From contig JAJDYW010000004.1 in NCBI GenBank assembly GCA_022824925.1, forward strand, positions 50,988 to 114,987: a stretch of DNA of 64,000 nucleotides, read 5' to 3'. Positions 27,190 to 36,357 of this stretch are shown here, piece after piece. Origin of the DNA: Dehalococcoidia bacterium. GTDB taxonomy: Bacteria > Chloroflexota > Dehalococcoidia > Tepidiformales > Tepidiformaceae. The notes under the pieces are model-generated. The model had not been told where the DNA came from. It ran no database searches and saw only the letters and a list, made by a program, of their open reading frames with translations. The position numbers and the translations under genes were made by a program. How positions within the stretch are numbered: the first letter of the stretch is position 1; every line of letters starts with the position of its first letter.

Positions 27190-28527
27190 TCAGGAGCGGA
27201 GGTTGATGACCGTCGCGGCCGCGATCGCGACCGCGAGGATGGCCATGACCGGCTGCACGCCGAGCCAGTCGCCGAGGGCGCCGGCGCCGAGTACGGGCAG
27301 GGAGGCCGCGAGCGCCGCCAACACCCCCTGGGTGGCGACGACGCGGCCCTGCAGGGACAGGGGAACGCGGTGGTTGACGACGGTCTGGGCGGTGACACTC
27401 ACGATGGCGTAGGCGAAGCCGAGCGGCAGGACGAGGGCCATCGCCAGGAGATCGCCGCCGTCGAAGTTCCCGATGTGAACGTCGTTGAGCCAGGCGAAGG
27501 CGCCGTAGCCCCCGAGGAAGGTCGCCTCCTCGTTCACGAAGGCGAGTGCGAGCAGGAGGCCGGTGAAGGCGGCGAAGCCGGCGGAGCTCAACAGGGCGTG
27601 GGGCAGGCGATGCGCGAGGAATCCGGCGATCCGCAGTCCCACGACCACACCGATGCCGGCGGGGGTGAGGACGAGGGCGCCAATCTCGAAGGGCAGATCG
27701 AGGACATCGCGGATGTAGGTGGGGATGAGGCCGCCGAGGATGATGAGCATCATCGTGATAAGGGTGAGCTCGATGGCGGCCTTGAAGACCACGGGGTCGC
27801 GGCGCATGGCGCGCCAGCCCGCCTTCCACCAGGAGCCGTGGTCGGCCGCAGGGGGCTCGCCGCCGACCGTGGCGGCGGGGTCGGGCGGGAGGGTGGGGGC
27901 TTCCTCGCGGGTGCGGGAGACGGGGCCGATGCGGACGGCCTCGACGGCGGCGACCACGAAGAGGGCGGCGGCGATGCCGAAGAGCACGTCCGCGCGCTCG
28001 AAGACGCGCAGGACGACGGGCGTGAGCACGGCGAACCCGGCGATCTGCGCGGCGCCGCCGACGGCCTGGCCGATGGCGTTCGCGCGGGCGAGCTCGCCGC
28101 GGGTGACGATGGCGGGCAGGATGGAGCCCTCCGCCGCCGCGACGAAGGGCGCGCAGACCGCGAACAGGGCGGCCACGACGTAGAGGGTGCCCGCGCCCCC
28201 GGGCTCGACGATGAAGGCGACGCAGACGGCGGCGCGGGCGAGGTTGCCGAGGGCGACGATCAGGCGGCGGGGGATGGCATCGGCGGCGACCCCGGCGATG
28301 ATGCCCGCGACCATCATGGGGAGCACGAGGGCGAGCACGAGCAGGCTCGTGTAGAAGGCCTTGCCGGTCGCATCGAGGACGAGGAGGACGAGGGCGAGGT
28401 TGAGCCCGTTCTGGGCGATGCGGGCGAAGAAGCGGGAGGAGCTGAGGCGGCGGAAGGGAATCTGCTGGAGGAGGGCGGGAGGCGGGGCGGGGCGGGCGGC
28501 CTCCTCCCAGGCGGGGACGGCGCTCAC
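27190..28527 (-). CDS. MFS transporter (drug/siderophore exporter-like)
   Basis: 445 residues with about 12 hydrophobic segments, for example NGLNLALVLLVLDATGKAFY, VLALVLPMMVAGIIAGVAAD and the N-terminal motif-A-like DAIPRRLIVALGN. A long hydrophilic loop with TLPPDPAATVGGEPPAADHG joins the two halves. The layout resembles DHA3/EntS-type exporters. The substrate is unknown. The start is a GTG at 28527 overlapping the DUF951 stop (GTGA), so it is the last gene of the murI-pyrF-DUF951-MFS operon. Confidence 0.85.
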   Translation of the reverse strand: MSAVPAWEEAARPAPPPALLQQIPFRRLSSSRFFARIAQNGLNLALVLLVLDATGKAFYTSLLVLALVLPMMVAGIIAGVAADAIPRRLIVALGNLARAAVCVAFIVEPGGAGTLYVVAALFAVCAPFVAAAEGSILPAIVTRGELARANAIGQAVGGAAQIAGFAVLTPVVLRVFERADVLFGIAAALFVVAAVEAVRIGPVSRTREEAPTLPPDPAATVGGEPPAADHGSWWKAGWRAMRRDPVVFKAAIELTLITMMLIILGGLIPTYIRDVLDLPFEIGALVLTPAGIGVVVGLRIAGFLAHRLPHALLSSAGFAAFTGLLLALAFVNEEATFLGGYGAFAWLNDVHIGNFDGGDLLAMALVLPLGFAYAIVSVTAQTVVNHRVPLSLQGRVVATQGVLAALAASLPVLGAGALGDWLGVQPVMAILAVAIAAATVINLRS

Positions 28528-28715
28528 GATCCGGCGGCGACGCGCGCCCCGGCGCGCTGCTCGAAGCGGCGGCGCTCGAGCATCACGCGGCGGCCGCACT
28601 CGAGGCAGGCGATGCCGATATCGGCCCCAACGCGGTAGACCCGCCACTCCCAGCCGCCGCAGGGGTGGCGGCGGCGCATCCGCCATACGTCGCCGACTGC
28701 CACGTCTTCGGTCAC
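28524..28715 (-). CDS. DUF951 family small protein
   Basis: 63 residues. VGDVWRMRRRHPCGGWEW and RVGADIGIACLECGRRVML are the two halves of the DUF951 signature, with Cys-Pro/His and CxxC elements that may bind a metal or nucleic acid. The function is unknown. The GTG start overlaps the pyrF stop and its own stop overlaps the transporter start, both as GTGA. Confidence 0.88.
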   Translation of the reverse strand: MTEDVAVGDVWRMRRRHPCGGWEWRVYRVGADIGIACLECGRRVMLERRRFEQRAGARVAAGS

Positions 28716-29476
28716 GGGGAGGGGGCGTTGAGGGCGTCGCGAAGGCCGCGGGCGGCGGCAGCGGGGTCGGGGGCGCCGGCGATGCTGCGAGAGGCGTTCA
28801 CGACCATCATCCCGTGCTCGTTGCCCGCCGCGGCAACGACATCGGCGGGGTCGCCACCCTGCGTCCCGACACCGGGGATGAGCAGGGTGGTGCGCGGGGC
28901 GAGGGCGCGCACCCGCGCGAGCTCCCCGGGCGCGGTTGCGCCGACGACGAGGCCGACGTTGGCGCTCCACGCGGGCATCTCGGCGGCGAGGCGCTCGTAG
29001 AGGGGCACGCCGTCCGCGAGGGTGGCGTTCTGGATGGTGGCGGAGCCGGGGTTGGAGGTGCGGCAGAGAAGGTAGATGCCGCGGTCCTCGTAGGCGAGGA
29101 ACGGCTCAACGGCGTCGTGGCCCTGGAAGGGGTTGACGGTGGCGGCATCGAAGCCCCAGACCTCGAAGAGGGCGCGGGCGTAAGCGGCGGCAGTGTTCCC
29201 CATGTCGCCGCGCTTGGCGTCGGCGATGACGGGGATGCCGTTGGGGATGGCGGCGAGGGTCACCTCGAGGGCGTGCAGGCCGGGAATGCCGAACTGCTCG
29301 TAGAAGGCGAGGTTCGGCTTGAAGCAGGCCGCATAGGGGGCGGTCGCCTCGATGAGGGCGCGGTTGCGGGACGCAACCTCCTCGACGGGCGTATCGCCGG
29401 GCGGGTCGAGGCCGACGCAGACAAAGCTGCCGGCCTCGCGGCTGCGCTTCGCCAGGCGCTCGACGTAGGTGGTCAT
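28712..29476 (-). CDS. pyrF: Orotidine-5'-phosphate decarboxylase
   Basis: 254 residues, the long type-2 class. The catalytic motif is ADAKRGDMGNTA; CVGLDPPGDTP opens the barrel, CFKPNLAFYEQFG and VNPFQGHDAVEPFL are also class-specific, and IPGVGTQGGDP binds the phosphate. It makes UMP in pyrimidine synthesis. The ATG at 29476 overlaps the murI stop (ATGA). Confidence 0.96.
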   Translation of the reverse strand: MTTYVERLAKRSREAGSFVCVGLDPPGDTPVEEVASRNRALIEATAPYAACFKPNLAFYEQFGIPGLHALEVTLAAIPNGIPVIADAKRGDMGNTAAAYARALFEVWGFDAATVNPFQGHDAVEPFLAYEDRGIYLLCRTSNPGSATIQNATLADGVPLYERLAAEMPAWSANVGLVVGATAPGELARVRALAPRTTLLIPGVGTQGGDPADVVAAAGNEHGMMVVNASRSIAGAPDPAAAARGLRDALNAPSP

Positions 29477-30273
29477 GGCTGGGCCTCCGCGGCCTCGCGG
29501 GGAGCGAACCCAAGCCCGGGCAGGGTCTCGAGGAAGGCCTCGCGGTTGCCGGAGATGATGAGATCGAGGGCGCCCTGGGCGTCGGGAGGCGCTTCGAGGC
29601 CGAGCTCGGCGAGGAGGGCGCAGGCGCGCTTCGCCACCGGCTCGCCCGTGCCGAGGACGGTTACGCCCGGGAACTCGGCGGCGATGGCGGGCTCGAGAAA
29701 TTCGTAGTGGGTGCAGCCGAGCACGACGATGTCGGCGCCGTTGGCGACGGTCCCGGCGAGGGCGGCGCGCACGGCCTCGCGGGCGGCGGGCGTGTCGGTC
29801 TCGCCGCGCTCGACCAGCTCGGCGAGGTCGTGGCCGACAACGCGGTCGATGGCGGTTCCGCGGCCGAACTCCTCGACGACGCTCGTGTAGAGGTCGCCGT
29901 CGAAGGTGCCGGGGGTGGCGAGGATGGCGACACGGCCGCTGCGGGAGGCGCGGGCCGCGGGCTTCACCGCGGGGACCATGCCCACGAAGGGGATGTCGAA
30001 GAGCTGGCGCAGGTCGGCGACGGCGGCGGCGGAGGCAGTGTTGCAGGCGACGACGATGAGCTTGGCGTCCGCCTCGACGAGGCGCCGGGTGATGGCGAAG
30101 GCGCGCTTGCGGACCTCGCCGGGGTCGCGGGGGCCGTAGGGGAAGTAGGCGGTATCGGCGAAGTAGACGGTGCGCTCGCGGGGGGCGAGGCGGCGGAATT
30201 CGCGGAGAATGCTCAGCCCGCCGACGCCGGAATCGAACATGCCGACGGGTCGCGGGTCCATCCCTTCCAGCAT
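29473..30273 (-). CDS. murI: Glutamate racemase
   Basis: 266 residues. It makes D-glutamate for peptidoglycan. MFDSGVGGLSIL opens the domain, and both catalytic cysteines are present in VACNTAS and LGCTHYEF. An intact MurI argues that the organism makes peptidoglycan, which matters for judging the divergent MurA in this window. A second ATG 12 nt downstream is an alternative start. pyrF, DUF951 and an MFS gene follow by overlaps. Confidence 0.96.
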   Translation of the reverse strand: MLEGMDPRPVGMFDSGVGGLSILREFRRLAPRERTVYFADTAYFPYGPRDPGEVRKRAFAITRRLVEADAKLIVVACNTASAAAVADLRQLFDIPFVGMVPAVKPAARASRSGRVAILATPGTFDGDLYTSVVEEFGRGTAIDRVVGHDLAELVERGETDTPAAREAVRAALAGTVANGADIVVLGCTHYEFLEPAIAAEFPGVTVLGTGEPVAKRACALLAELGLEAPPDAQGALDLIISGNREAFLETLPGLGFAPREAAEAQP

Positions 30274-30330
30274 ACGGCTTCGTCACGCTCTCCGCCGGGG
30301 CGGGGCGTGCGCGCGCGGGGTCGAACGGGC

Positions 30331-31104
30331 ATGCTGCGCGGCATGACGATGCGGCTCGAGGTGGCCCTGCTGCCCTCGGAGGCGGAGGCGATGGAGGCGG
30401 ACGCCTTCCTCGTCATCGACGTGCTGCGCGCGACGACGACGATCGCGACGCTTTTCGAGGGCGGGCTCGCGGACCTGCTCGTGGTCGACACGATCGAGGC
30501 TGCGCGAGAGCGCGCGCGGACGGAGGGGCGGGTGCTCTTCGGCGAGGTCGGGGGGCTGCCACCGGAAGGGTTCGACCACGGGAACTCGCCGGCGGAGGCG
30601 GCGGGGCTGGAGGTGCGGGGCGGGCGGGCCGCACTCTTCACGACGAACGGCACGCGGGCGCTCTGCGGGGCGGCGGGGCGGGGAGCGGTGGCGGCGGCCG
30701 CGTTCGCGAACGCACGGGCGGCGGCGGGCTGGGCGGCGGGGTACGAGCGCGTCGCCCTGGTCTGCGCGGGGAACGCAGGCGGGACGCGGTTCGCCCTGGA
30801 GGACTTCGCGGCGGCGGCGCGACTCGTACGGCTGATCGCGCGGGAGAGCCCGGGGCTGGAGCTGGGGGACGCGGCGGGGGTGGCGGCGGAGATCACCGGG
30901 TACGAGGACTGGATCGCGCCCGGCCTCCCGCAACGCACCGACCGGAGCGCGCGGCTCGTGGCCGGCGCCCACCACGCTCGCGGCCTGAAGGCGCTGGGGC
31001 TCGGAGCCGACATCGCCTTCGCAGCGCGCGAGGATACCTCGGGGGCGGTCCCGCAGGTGGTCGGACACGGGGAGGGGTGGGCGCTGCTACGGGCCGAGCG
31101 CTAG
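30331..31104 (+). CDS. comB: 2-phosphosulfolactate phosphatase (ComB family)
   Basis: 257 residues. FLVIDVLRATTTIATLFEGG, VLFGEVGGLPPEGFDHGNSP and TTNGTRAL are ComB signatures. In methanogens ComB makes sulfolactate for coenzyme M; many bacteria lacking coenzyme M have homologues, so the substrate here is open. Three in-frame ATGs (30331, 30343, 30349) could start it. The stop shares CTAG (31101-31104) with the convergent gene. Confidence 0.88.
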   Translation: MLRGMTMRLEVALLPSEAEAMEADAFLVIDVLRATTTIATLFEGGLADLLVVDTIEAARERARTEGRVLFGEVGGLPPEGFDHGNSPAEAAGLEVRGGRAALFTTNGTRALCGAAGRGAVAAAAFANARAAAGWAAGYERVALVCAGNAGGTRFALEDFAAAARLVRLIARESPGLELGDAAGVAAEITGYEDWIAPGLPQRTDRSARLVAGAHHARGLKALGLGADIAFAAREDTSGAVPQVVGHGEGWALLRAER

Positions 31105-32465
31105 CCGCGCTGTTCCCAGCGGCGGCGCAGGTCGGCGAGGTCGGCCTCGGTGGGAGGGCGGCCGGAGTAACGGGCGTGCTCGAAGGCGGCGGTGATGTCG
31201 TCGGTCACCTCGCGGTGGAAAGCGTTCAGGAGGATGGGGGCGAACTCGTGCGGGGTCTGGGAGGCGGCGCGGGGCCTGCCCGCGCGGTCGGCGGAGTGGA
31301 GCACCTCCTGGTAGAGGCGCACGACGCCTTCGCCGGTGGGGCGGCGGCGGCCGCGGTCCCGCCGGAAGAGGCTGCGGGCGGCGTCGCGGAGGTCATCGCC
31401 GAGGTTGCCCGCATGCTCGGACTCGGACGCCCCGGAGTCGTCCTCGTCGTCGCGGCGGCGGAGCATCGCCAGGATAAAGACAACGGCGGCGACCCCCACG
31501 ACGCCGAGGAAGATCGCTCCGGCCGCGAGGCCCCACCGGGTGGCGCGCTCGGCGAACGATTCCGGTTCGTCGCCACCCTGGCCCGCCGCCTCGGTGGCTT
31601 CAGGGGGAGGTTCGGGAAGCTGGATCTCCGGTGGCTCCCCGCCGCCGCCGAGGAAACCGAGGATGAACTCGAGGATCTGGGTGATCACCCACGTGATGGG
31701 ATAGAAGAGCGCGTAGTAGAGGAACCAGCCGATTGCGTTCCCAACGACGGCGGCGGGCGGGGCGAGCACGTTGAGGAGCGGTTCGAGGACAATCCCGATG
31801 AGGATGACGCCGAGGACGGCGAAGGCGGCCGTCCCCGCGAGCATGAGGGTGGTGACGCCACCCGAGCGCAGGCCGCCGATGCCCGAGCCGCTCTGGGCGA
31901 GCTGGGACGTGGCCAGCCCCGCGAGGGCTATCCCGTAGAAAACGACCCCGCCGCGAGTCACGATTTGCGACAGCTCGCTTCCGGCCGACACGAGGAGTGC
32001 GATGGTGACGAGGGCGAAGGGGATGGCGAGCGAGCGGGGGGCGGTTTCGAGCCAGATGCCGCTGCGGGAACGCCAGCCGGAGCGCGCCCAGGTGACGACC
32101 AGGAGGACGCTGCTGGTCATCACGGGGATCACCCAGTCGCGCACGGTGCCGGTCGCGGTGACGAAGTCGACGAGCCAGCCGAAGTCCCACAGGAAGAGAT
32201 CGCCGGCGTACTGGATGCGCATCGCGCCGTACAGGACGATCAGCCCGAGGACGCCGATCGCGGCGATGCGCTTCCCCCCTTCGACGGCGAACCAGTCGAA
32301 GGCGGAGGGGAGGAGGAATGCGAGGATCCCGACGATGACGAAGGCCGGGGCGCTCACGAGCTCGTTGCCGGGCTCGGGAAGGATGCGCATGACGACCTCG
32401 CCGACCGTGTAGAAGGCGAGGGCCTCGGCGGCGAGCAGCAGGGCGATGGCGACGCGTCCGATCAC
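31101..32465 (-). CDS. DUF4129-domain membrane protein
   Basis: 454 residues. About nine hydrophobic segments fill the first 290 residues; a Pro/Glu-rich linker, one more membrane helix (GAIFLGVVGVAAVVFILAML) and a cytosolic DUF4129 domain (VVRLYQEVLHSADRAGRPRA, TPHEFAPILLNAF) follow. DUF4129 domains usually sit at the C-terminus of TgpA-like transglutaminases or beside them. No transglutaminase core is visible here. The GTG start overlaps the DUF58 stop. It forms an operon with moxR and DUF58. Confidence 0.82.
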   Translation of the reverse strand: MIGRVAIALLLAAEALAFYTVGEVVMRILPEPGNELVSAPAFVIVGILAFLLPSAFDWFAVEGGKRIAAIGVLGLIVLYGAMRIQYAGDLFLWDFGWLVDFVTATGTVRDWVIPVMTSSVLLVVTWARSGWRSRSGIWLETAPRSLAIPFALVTIALLVSAGSELSQIVTRGGVVFYGIALAGLATSQLAQSGSGIGGLRSGGVTTLMLAGTAAFAVLGVILIGIVLEPLLNVLAPPAAVVGNAIGWFLYYALFYPITWVITQILEFILGFLGGGGEPPEIQLPEPPPEATEAAGQGGDEPESFAERATRWGLAAGAIFLGVVGVAAVVFILAMLRRRDDEDDSGASESEHAGNLGDDLRDAARSLFRRDRGRRRPTGEGVVRLYQEVLHSADRAGRPRAASQTPHEFAPILLNAFHREVTDDITAAFEHARYSGRPPTEADLADLRRRWEQRG

Positions 32466-33673
32466 ACGAGCACCTCGCTGGCCTCGTACTGGCGGCCCGT
32501 GACGCGCACGGGCAGGCCCTCCAGCTTCTCGAGGTCGACGCGCTCGGAGGTGACGACCACGGCGACGCGGTAGCCCTCGTCCTGGAGGCGGCGCATGGCC
32601 TCGGCGAGCTCGTCGGAGACGAGGGCGGCGGCGAGGACGAGGGTCGAGCCAAGGGGCAGGCGCCCGGCCTCGCGGCGGAGGGCGCCGGCGAGGTTGCCCA
32701 TCGTGAGGGGCTGGACGACGGCAAGCGTCTCGAGGATGCGGGGGAGCTGGGAGCGGGCGCGGGAAGGGGCGAGGCGGATGGGCCGGTCGGAGTTGGGCAG
32801 GGAGCCGTTCGCGAGCAGCCCCACGGCGTAGCGGCGGCCCGCGCCCCACACCGCCAGGGAGGCGGCCATGGACACCGTGCGCTCAAGGTCGTCCTTCAGG
32901 TAGCCCTCCCAGGAGTGCTCGAGGGTATCGATGTTGAGGAGGACGTAGAGGTGCTGGACGGCGGAGGGCTCGTACACGCGCGACTGGAGTTCTCCGTGGC
33001 GGGCGGTGGCTTTCCAGTCGATGCGGCGCAGGGGATCGCCGGGCTCGTAGTCCCGCAGGCCGGCGATGCGGAGGGGGTCCTCGAAGATTCGGTTGCGGCC
33101 CTTCGACTCGCCGAGGGGGCGGTCGGCGGGGAAGCCGAGGTCGTCGAGGGCGAAAACGCGGGGGTAGGCGACGAACGGCGTCAGGACGGGGTCGTTCCAG
33201 AAGCGATGGAAGATGCCGAGGAGGTCGGCGGAGTGGATCTGGGTGGGGCCGATCTGGAACTGGCCGCGTTCCTTCGCGCTGAGGCGCAGGCGCCAGCGGC
33301 GACGTTCGTACCAGCCGAGGGCGCCCCGCCGCATGAGCCAGCTCAGTCCGGGCGCGGAAGCGGAGGCGGGGGTCTCCCCCTCAACCTGGAGCTCGTCGGA
33401 GAGGGTGAGGCGCAGGTCGAACCAGGGGAGGGGGAGGGGCTTGCGGTTCTCCAGCTCCACGCGCAACTCGACCTCCTCGCCCTGGAAGGCGCGGATCTCG
33501 CTGAGCTCGGTGCGGACGTTCACGCGCCGGAAGAGGTAGCGCGCCCACAGGCGGCTGAGGGCGCCGACGATGAGGACGACGACCCCGATGCCCGTGACCA
33601 TCGGCTGGCCCGTGCCGGCGCCCACGCCGATGAGGACCGGGCCCGCGAGCAGCCAGAGGTCGCGGAAGACCAT
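32462..33673 (-). CDS. DUF58 domain protein
   Basis: 403 residues. Two N-terminal hydrophobic helices are followed by a beta-rich part and the DUF58 signature (RDYEPGDPLRRIDWKATARHGELQSRVYE), then a von Willebrand-like fold (HLYVLLNIDT). DUF58 proteins are regular partners of MoxR ATPases, and the moxR gene lies 32 nt upstream. Their role in most bacteria is unknown; envelope assembly or maturation of surface complexes is suspected. Confidence 0.92.
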   Translation of the reverse strand: MVFRDLWLLAGPVLIGVGAGTGQPMVTGIGVVVLIVGALSRLWARYLFRRVNVRTELSEIRAFQGEEVELRVELENRKPLPLPWFDLRLTLSDELQVEGETPASASAPGLSWLMRRGALGWYERRRWRLRLSAKERGQFQIGPTQIHSADLLGIFHRFWNDPVLTPFVAYPRVFALDDLGFPADRPLGESKGRNRIFEDPLRIAGLRDYEPGDPLRRIDWKATARHGELQSRVYEPSAVQHLYVLLNIDTLEHSWEGYLKDDLERTVSMAASLAVWGAGRRYAVGLLANGSLPNSDRPIRLAPSRARSQLPRILETLAVVQPLTMGNLAGALRREAGRLPLGSTLVLAAALVSDELAEAMRRLQDEGYRVAVVVTSERVDLEKLEGLPVRVTGRQYEASEVLV

Positions 33674-33705
33674 GGTCTAGCGCCGGTTGCCGGGCGGTTG
33701 GGACG

Positions 33706-34842
33706 TCACCGGCGCTGCCAGGACGACTCCCCGCCGGACGAGTCGGGAGGGTCGGGCGGGCGGGACGACACGGTCGGCGCCGGGCGGGAGGAGGCGGCAG
33801 GGGCGGGTCGCGAGCCGGAGGACGAAGCCGCCGCCGAGGAAGCCGCCCGGCGGGCGGCGGGGCCGTCCTCGACGGGGACGGGCACGCGGTTGAGGACATC
33901 GCTGATGAGGTCTTCGACCTCACGGCCGCGGAGGCGGGTCTGGGTGGAGAGGATGAGGCGGTGGGGGAGGACGTGGGGGGCCATCGCCTTCACGTCGTCG
34001 GGGAGGACGAAGTCGCGGCCCGAAATGGCGGCGTAGGCGCGGGCCGAGCGGAAGAGGGCGAGGCTCGCGCGGGGGCTGGCGCCGAGCTCGAAGGCGGCCT
34101 CGTTGCGCGTCTCGCGCACGATGCGGACGGCGTAGCGCCGGACGGCCTCGTCGACGTGGAGGCGCTGGAGCGCCGCCGCCATCTCGACGAGGCGCTCGGC
34201 GGTGACCACCGGCTGGACGGCATCGAGGGGGTTGGTGTGCTCCTGGCGGGCGAGGATCTCGTCTTCGTCGTCCTCGCCAGGGTAGCCGAGCTTGAGACGC
34301 AGGAGGAAGCGATCGAGCTGGGCCTCGGGCAGGGGGAAAGTGCCCTCGAGCTCGACCGGGTTCTGCGTGGCGATGACAAGGAAGGGGCGGGGAAGCTGGG
34401 TGGTCTCGCCCTCGACCGTCAGCTGGCGCTCCTCCATCGCCTCGAGGAGGGCGGCCTGCGTGCGGGGGGTGGCGCGGTTGATCTCGTCGGCGAGGACGAC
34501 CTGCGCGATCAGGGGACCCTCGCGGAAGGCGAAGTCCTGGGCCTTCTGGTCGAAGTAGTGGATACCCGTGATGTCGGAGGGCATAAGGTCGGGGGTGAAC
34601 TGGATGCGGCGGAAGGAGCAGCCGAGCGAGCGGGCGAGCGCCTTGGCGAGGGTCGTCTTGCCGGTTCCGGGCACGTCGTCCAGGAGGATGTGGCCCTCGC
34701 AGAGGAGGGCGACGAGCGCGAGCTGGACGATGTCGCTCTTCCCGACGATGACGCGCTCGACGCTCTGTCGCAGGGCGGTGGCGGTTCCGTAGACGGCGTC
34801 GACGTCCTGCTCGGACAGGCGGGTGGTGGTGGCATCGGTCAT
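33706..34842 (-). CDS. MoxR-family AAA+ ATPase
   Basis: 378 residues. Walker A is LDDVPGTGKTTLAKAL, Walker B VVLADEINRATPRTQAALL with sensor 1 in VIATQNPVELEG. The C-terminal lid has LGASPRASLALFRSARAYA. A Ser/Ala/Pro-rich, probably disordered tail of about 60 residues is added. It is thought to act as a chaperone-like remodeller for neighbouring DUF58/DUF4129 proteins. AGGAG precedes the ATG at 34842. Confidence 0.94.
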   Translation of the reverse strand: MTDATTTRLSEQDVDAVYGTATALRQSVERVIVGKSDIVQLALVALLCEGHILLDDVPGTGKTTLAKALARSLGCSFRRIQFTPDLMPSDITGIHYFDQKAQDFAFREGPLIAQVVLADEINRATPRTQAALLEAMEERQLTVEGETTQLPRPFLVIATQNPVELEGTFPLPEAQLDRFLLRLKLGYPGEDDEDEILARQEHTNPLDAVQPVVTAERLVEMAAALQRLHVDEAVRRYAVRIVRETRNEAAFELGASPRASLALFRSARAYAAISGRDFVLPDDVKAMAPHVLPHRLILSTQTRLRGREVEDLISDVLNRVPVPVEDGPAARRAASSAAASSSGSRPAPAASSRPAPTVSSRPPDPPDSSGGESSWQRR

Positions 34843-34912
34843 GCGGCGGCTCCTGGCGGGCGATCGTAAGGGCGGGAGGGGGCGGGCGCGACCGGCGTGG
34901 CAAACTGGGGCA

Positions 34913-35890
34913 ATGGCCGACGTGCGCTCGATCGCGCTGGGCGACAACACCGTGCACCTCGTGCGCCGGGGCGGAGCACGCCTGCTCGTCGACACGGGGC
35001 CGGACTACGCCGGGGCGTGGGAGGCACTCGGGGAGGGGCTGGATTGCGACCTGCCAGACGTGGTCGTGGCGACGCACGGGCACCACGACCACGCGGGCCT
35101 GGGCCGCCGGTGGCAGGAGGCGGGGGTTCCGGTCTGGGTTGGGAAGGCGGATGGCCCGCTGACGGCGCGGCCGCTGCTGCAATCGCCGGCGGAGGAGGCA
35201 GCGATGCTGGCGTGGGCGGAGGGGACGGGCGCCCCGGCGGAGACGATGGCGCACGTGCGGGCACGGATCGCGGCGCGGCGGGAGTCGGCTCGGCGGGCGG
35301 CGGAGTCGGCCGAGTATCCGGAGGACGGCGGGCGCTGGCCGACGGGCCTGCGCTACCCCCCGTTCGAGGCCGACCGCCTCGTCGATGGCGACGGCGAGGC
35401 AGCGGGGGTGGAGGTGGTGGCGGCTCCGGGGCACACGCCCGGCAATCTCGTACTGGCGGTGCGCGAGGAAGGGTGGCTCTTCTCGGGCGACCAGCTCCTG
35501 CCGAACGTCGACCCGCTGCCGGCCATCCAGTTCGTGGCGGAGGGGGAGGGCCTGCGGCGCGTCCCTTCGCTGGCGCACTTCGCGGCCTCGCTGGAACGGC
35601 TGGCAGACGGCGGCTTCACGCGCTGCTTCCCCGGCCACGGCGAGCCCTTCGACGGCGCCGGCGAGGCAATCGCGGGGGCGCTGGGCCGCATCGAGCGGCG
35701 CTGCGAGCGCGTGCGCGGCTCGCTCCACGAGGCCGGCCCCGCGAGCGTGTACGACCTCTGCGCGCGCCTCTACCCGCGCGCGACCGAGCGCCGCTTCTGG
35801 CAGACGGCCTCGAGCGTGCAGGGGCAGCTCGACCTGCTGGCGTCGCGCGGGGAGGCACGGGAGGCGGGCGGGGTCTGGGAGGCGTGCTAG
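34913..35890 (+). CDS. Metallo-beta-lactamase fold hydrolase
   Basis: 325 residues. The metal site is THGHHDHAG, with later ligands in APGHTPGN, FSGDQLLPN and CFPGHGEP, all intact. A C-terminal helical extension (SVYDLCARLYP, QGQLDLL) resembles the winged segment of the LACTB2/beta-lactamase-like nuclease group. It could hydrolyse a thioester, glutathione ester or nucleic acid; no choice is possible from sequence. It is divergently transcribed from moxR. Confidence 0.88.
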   Translation: MADVRSIALGDNTVHLVRRGGARLLVDTGPDYAGAWEALGEGLDCDLPDVVVATHGHHDHAGLGRRWQEAGVPVWVGKADGPLTARPLLQSPAEEAAMLAWAEGTGAPAETMAHVRARIAARRESARRAAESAEYPEDGGRWPTGLRYPPFEADRLVDGDGEAAGVEVVAAPGHTPGNLVLAVREEGWLFSGDQLLPNVDPLPAIQFVAEGEGLRRVPSLAHFAASLERLADGGFTRCFPGHGEPFDGAGEAIAGALGRIERRCERVRGSLHEAGPASVYDLCARLYPRATERRFWQTASSVQGQLDLLASRGEAREAGGVWEAC

Positions 35891-35929
35891 GGGGCGCGGC
35901 GAGCGCCTATCATCGGAGCGGAGCCAGGC

Positions 35930-36014
35930 GCTGGGGTGGCGGAACTGGCAGACGCAGCGGACTTAAAATCCGTGGCCGAAAGGCGTGAGGGTTCGAATCC
36001 CTCCCCCGGTACCA
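35930..36014 (+). tRNA. tRNA-Leu (anticodon UAA)
   Basis: 85 nt cloverleaf. The acceptor GCTGGGG pairs with CCCCGGT (two G-U pairs), the anticodon loop is CTTAAAA with TAA at 35964-35966, the long variable arm GGCCGAAAGGCG marks a class II tRNA, and the T arm is GAGGG-TTCGAAT-CCCTC. CCA is encoded at 36012-36014. Confidence 0.95.
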
Positions 36015-36050
36015 GCCTTCCATCTCCCGCGCAGTTCCTCGCCTGGAACC

Positions 36051-36079
36051 TTGACGTGCGGGAAAGGCGGCCATAGGCT
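36051..36079 (+). promoter_or_regulatory. Promoter of the cobalamin operon
   Basis: TTGACG (36051-36056) and TAGGCT (36074-36079) are 17 bp apart. The implied transcript starts near 36086, just before the riboswitch aptamer. The -10 match is weak, but the placement is right. Confidence 0.45.
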
Positions 36080-36090
36080 CGCCGAGGCTT

Positions 36091-36255
36091 GTTCGTCCAG
36101 GTGCCCGTCCCGGGAGAATAGGGAAGGCGGTGAAAATCCGCCGCGGTAGCGCCACTGTAAGCGGGAAGACGGAGCCGGCGCCCACTGTCGGGGAACCGAT
36201 GGGAAGGGCTCGGCGACTATCCATCCCGTAAGCCAGGAGACCTGCCTGGACGAGA
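36091..36255 (+). promoter_or_regulatory. Adenosylcobalamin riboswitch aptamer
   Basis: Canonical conserved pieces occur in order: GGGAGAATAGGGAA, GGCGGTGAAAATCCGCC, the box GCGCCACTGTAAGCGGGAAG, and AGCCAGGAGACCTGCC. The closing stem P1 is CGTCCAG (36094-36100) with CTGGACG (36246-36252). It precedes corrinoid transport and cobalamin assembly genes, so it should repress them when the cofactor is plentiful. Confidence 0.95.
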
Positions 36256-36325
36256 GGAGACATCTCTCCGCCATAGAGAGGTGCCCTCGATCTCCGGGCA
36301 CCGAACCGGAACGGTCGAAGAAGGT

Positions 36326-36357
36326 ACCTCCAGCGGAGAGTCGCTGGAGGTTTTCTG
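36326..36357 (+). terminator. Riboswitch expression platform: terminator that includes the btuC ribosome binding site
   Basis: ACCTCCAGCG (36326-36335) and CGCTGGAGGT (36342-36351) form a perfect 10-bp stem with loop GAGAGT, followed by TTTTCTG. The 3' arm contains GGAGG, placed 7 nt before the TTG start of btuC, so the hairpin can both end transcription and hide the ribosome binding site. CTGGA of aptamer stem P1 (36246-36250) is complementary to TCCAG (36329-36333), offering an anti-terminator pairing when the ligand is absent. Confidence 0.8.

Noticed and set aside
27154..28638. 494-codon plus-strand frame opposite the MFS gene
   Set aside because: Gly/Asp/Glu-rich shadow of a membrane protein gene.
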